DNA of 23,152 bases. Origin: JANMZO01 sp031383405 (lineage in GTDB: Bacteria > Actinomycetota > Acidimicrobiia > Acidimicrobiales > JANYDT01). Each line of letters opens with the position of its first letter. Within the stretch, counting starts at the first letter, position 1. Made by a program: the position numbers and the translations under genes. This document shows positions 21,343-23,152 of the stretch, one piece after another. The stretch spans positions 1 through 23,152 of the forward strand of contig JANMZO010000049.1 in assembly GCA_031383405.1 (NCBI GenBank). The letters run 5' to 3'. A model generated the notes under the pieces. The model ran no database searches. It had not been told where the DNA came from and saw only the letters and a program-made list of their open reading frames with translations.

Positions 21343-23152
21343 TGCGGTTCGCTCCGGCGCTGGCGCCGAGGACCGCTTGAGCGGCCGACAGACGAGCGAT
21401 CGGAATACGGAACGGCGAACATGAGACGTAATCGAGGCCGGCCTCGTAGAAGAATGTGATGGACTCGGGATCGCCACCGTGCTCACCGCACACACCGAGC
21501 TTGAGACCCGGCTTGGTGGAACGTCCCTTGGCCGCGGATTCCTTGACCAGTGAACCCACGCCGCTCTGGTCGAGCGTCTCGAACGGGTTTCGCTTCAGAA
21601 GTCCCTGCTCCAGGTACGCCGACATCATGCGGCCCTCGACGTCGTCGCGGCTGAAGCCGAAAGCCATCTGCGTGAGGTCGTTCGTACCGTACGAGAAGAA
21701 GTCGGCCTCTTCGGCGATTTCGTCGGATCGGATGGCGGCTCGAGGGGTTTCCACCATCGTGCCGATGGTGACGTCGAGCATCTTCGCGGCCTTGGGGTCC
21801 ATCTTGGCCTTGGTCTCGGTGATTGCGTCTTCGCACCATTTCCGGGCCAGCGCCAGTTCTTCGCGGGTCACCGTAAGCGGAATCATGACTTCGATGACCG
21901 GATGACCACCCTTCTTGACCCGGGCGGCCGCCGCTTGCATAAGCGCGCGTACCTGCATGGCGTAGAGGCCCGGCTTCACGACTCCGAGACGGACACCACG
22001 CGTGCCGAGCATCGGGTTGAATTCGTGCCAGGCCGTGGCGGCCACGAGCAACTTCTCCTCAAGCGGGGTAAGTCCACTCTTGGCTTTCTTCAGGTTCAGC
22101 TCCTCGGTTTTCGGGAGGAATTCATGCAGCGGCGGGTCGAGCAGACGCACCGTCACGGGAAGTCCGTCCATCTCGAGGAGTATCTCCTCGAAGTCAGCCT
22201 TCTGGGCCTTGCGGAGCTTCTCCAGCGCTGCCGCTTCTTCCTTGGGCGTCTCCGCCAGGATCATCTCGCGTACAATCGGGAGTCGGTCCTCGGCCAGGAA
22301 CATGTGCTCCGTGCGGCAGAGGCCGATTCCCTCGGCGCCGTATTTGCGGGCGTTCTTCGAGTCAGGTCCGTTGTCGGCGTTGGCCCGAACCTTAAGTCCG
22401 CGTACCTTCTTGGTGCCCTTCCGTATGGCGTCGGCCCACCCGAGGATGATGTTGAACTCGGCTGGCGGCTCACCGGCTTCGAGGCTCAGGGCTCCGAGCA
22501 TCACTTCGCCGGTCGCCCCGTCGATCGAAATAACGTCACCTTCCTTGACCTGGATGCCGCCGACCTCAAAGTGCTTGTCATTGATGATCTTGACCGCTTC
22601 AGCGCCCACGACGGCGGGGGTACCCCAACCCCGGGCGACGACCGCCGCGTGCGACACCAGACCGCCGCGGGCGGTGAGAATGCCCTGAGCGACCATCATG
22701 CCGTGGACGTCTTCCGGCGACGTCTCGTTACGCACCAGAATAACGGCTTCTCCGCGTTCTTCGGCGTCGACGGCCGAGTCGGCGGTGAAGTAGACCTTGC
22801 CGACCGCGGCACCCGGCGAAGCACCGAGACCTTTGGCCAGCACCACACCCTTGGCCGAAAACTGGGGATGCAGAACCTGGTCGAGCGCGTCGGCCGTGAC
22901 CCGCATGATCGCTTCTTCCTTGCTGATCTTCCACCTGGTCCTGCCCGACGGCTTGGTCATGTCGACGGCCATCCTCAGCGTGGCTGCACCGGTACGTTTC
23001 CCGACGCGCGTCTGAAGCATCCAAAGTTTGCCCTGCTCGATCGTGAATTCGGTGTCGCACATGTCCTGGTAGTGCGCTTCGAGCCTGTCGAAGATTGCGA
23101 GCAGTTCCGTGTAGCACTGTGGGAAGGTGCGAGCGAGGTCCTCGAGGGTTTC
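21335..23152 (-). CDS. ppdK: Pyruvate, phosphate dikinase, C-terminal part (cut by window edge)
   Basis: About 605 residues of an enzyme that interconverts pyruvate, ATP and phosphate with PEP, AMP and pyrophosphate. The frame stays open to the right edge, where LEAHYQDMCDTEFTIEQGKLWMLQTR-type sequence is the end of the ATP-grasp domain. The phosphohistidine swivel domain follows, with catalytic His (codon 22649-22651) in GGLVSHAAVVARGWG. The C-terminal PEP/pyruvate TIM barrel has GIGLCRTEHMF, GTRGVRLG, DFFSYGTNDLTQMAFGFSRDD and the catalytic Cys (codon 21488-21490) in GVCGEHGGDP. The residue two before the His, usually the regulatory Thr, is Val. The N-terminal third or so of the protein lies outside. 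Confidence 0.96.
   Translation of the reverse strand, partial: ETLEDLARTFPQCYTELLAIFDRLEAHYQDMCDTEFTIEQGKLWMLQTRVGKRTGAATLRMAVDMTKPSGRTRWKISKEEAIMRVTADALDQVLHPQFSAKGVVLAKGLGASPGAAVGKVYFTADSAVDAEERGEAVILVRNETSPEDVHGMMVAQGILTARGGLVSHAAVVARGWGTPAVVGAEAVKIINDKHFEVGGIQVKEGDVISIDGATGEVMLGALSLEAGEPPAEFNIILGWADAIRKGTKKVRGLKVRANADNGPDSKNARKYGAEGIGLCRTEHMFLAEDRLPIVREMILAETPKEEAAALEKLRKAQKADFEEILLEMDGLPVTVRLLDPPLHEFLPKTEELNLKKAKSGLTPLEEKLLVAATAWHEFNPMLGTRGVRLGVVKPGLYAMQVRALMQAAAARVKKGGHPVIEVMIPLTVTREELALARKWCEDAITETKAKMDPKAAKMLDVTIGTMVETPRAAIRSDEIAEEADFFSYGTNDLTQMAFGFSRDDVEGRMMSAYLEQGLLKRNPFETLDQSGVGSLVKESAAKGRSTKPGLKLGVCGEHGGDPESITFFYEAGLDYVSCSPFRIPIARLSAAQAVLGASAGANRTA

Overview
The window is a 23 kb stretch of a GC-rich bacterial chromosome with dense genes on both strands. 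Actinobacterial traits are a short primary sigma factor next to dnaG, many GTG or weakly led starts, and third codon positions rich in G and C. The gene set resembles class Acidimicrobiia, but that placement is inference. No prophage, insertion sequence, CRISPR array or rRNA was seen.

Layout. 1-430 (-): N-terminal part of an M20 metallopeptidase, divergent from threonine aldolase (569-1588, +). 1625-2898 (-): a Bax-inhibitor-1/YccA membrane protein and a thioredoxin-2-like protein that has lost both active-site cysteines. 3014-3849 (+): a possible 49-residue ORF and a nitroreductase, convergent with an SDR oxidoreductase (3882-4661, -). 4662-5059 has no intact gene but holds a possible membrane-protein remnant. 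5060-5136 (-): tRNA-Arg(UCU). 5233-7417 (+): a TIGR01777 epimerase-like protein coupled to an FAD amine oxidase. 7476-8081 (-): clpP. 8226-8299 (+): a class I tRNA with the leucine anticodon UAG.

8423-12956 (+) is the most distinctive part. A membrane NarL-type histidine kinase, a membrane-anchored threonine-rich mucin-like protein ending in a CBM6/35-like domain, and a LuxR-type response regulator are joined by two ATGA overlaps. I read it as a candidate surface-linked signalling system in which a stalked carbohydrate-binding protein is made together with its own two-component pair. On the opposite strand lie a BioF2/CelD-type acetyltransferase and a JmjC/cupin_8 oxygenase-like protein (12975-15324) that overlap by 8 nt. 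A PAS plus degenerate GGDEF protein (15398-16312, +) diverges from them.

16381-19496 (-) is a housekeeping block: dnaG followed by the primary sigma factor, with overlapping reading frames. 19894-20664 (+) encodes a CarH-like adenosylcobalamin photoreceptor regulator that keeps the key cobalamin and light-sensing residues. 20753-23152 (-) holds trmL and the C-terminal two thirds or so of pyruvate phosphate dikinase. These two are separated by two perfect hairpins of identical geometry.

All calls come from reading the sequence. Family names rest on recognised motifs, not on database searches.
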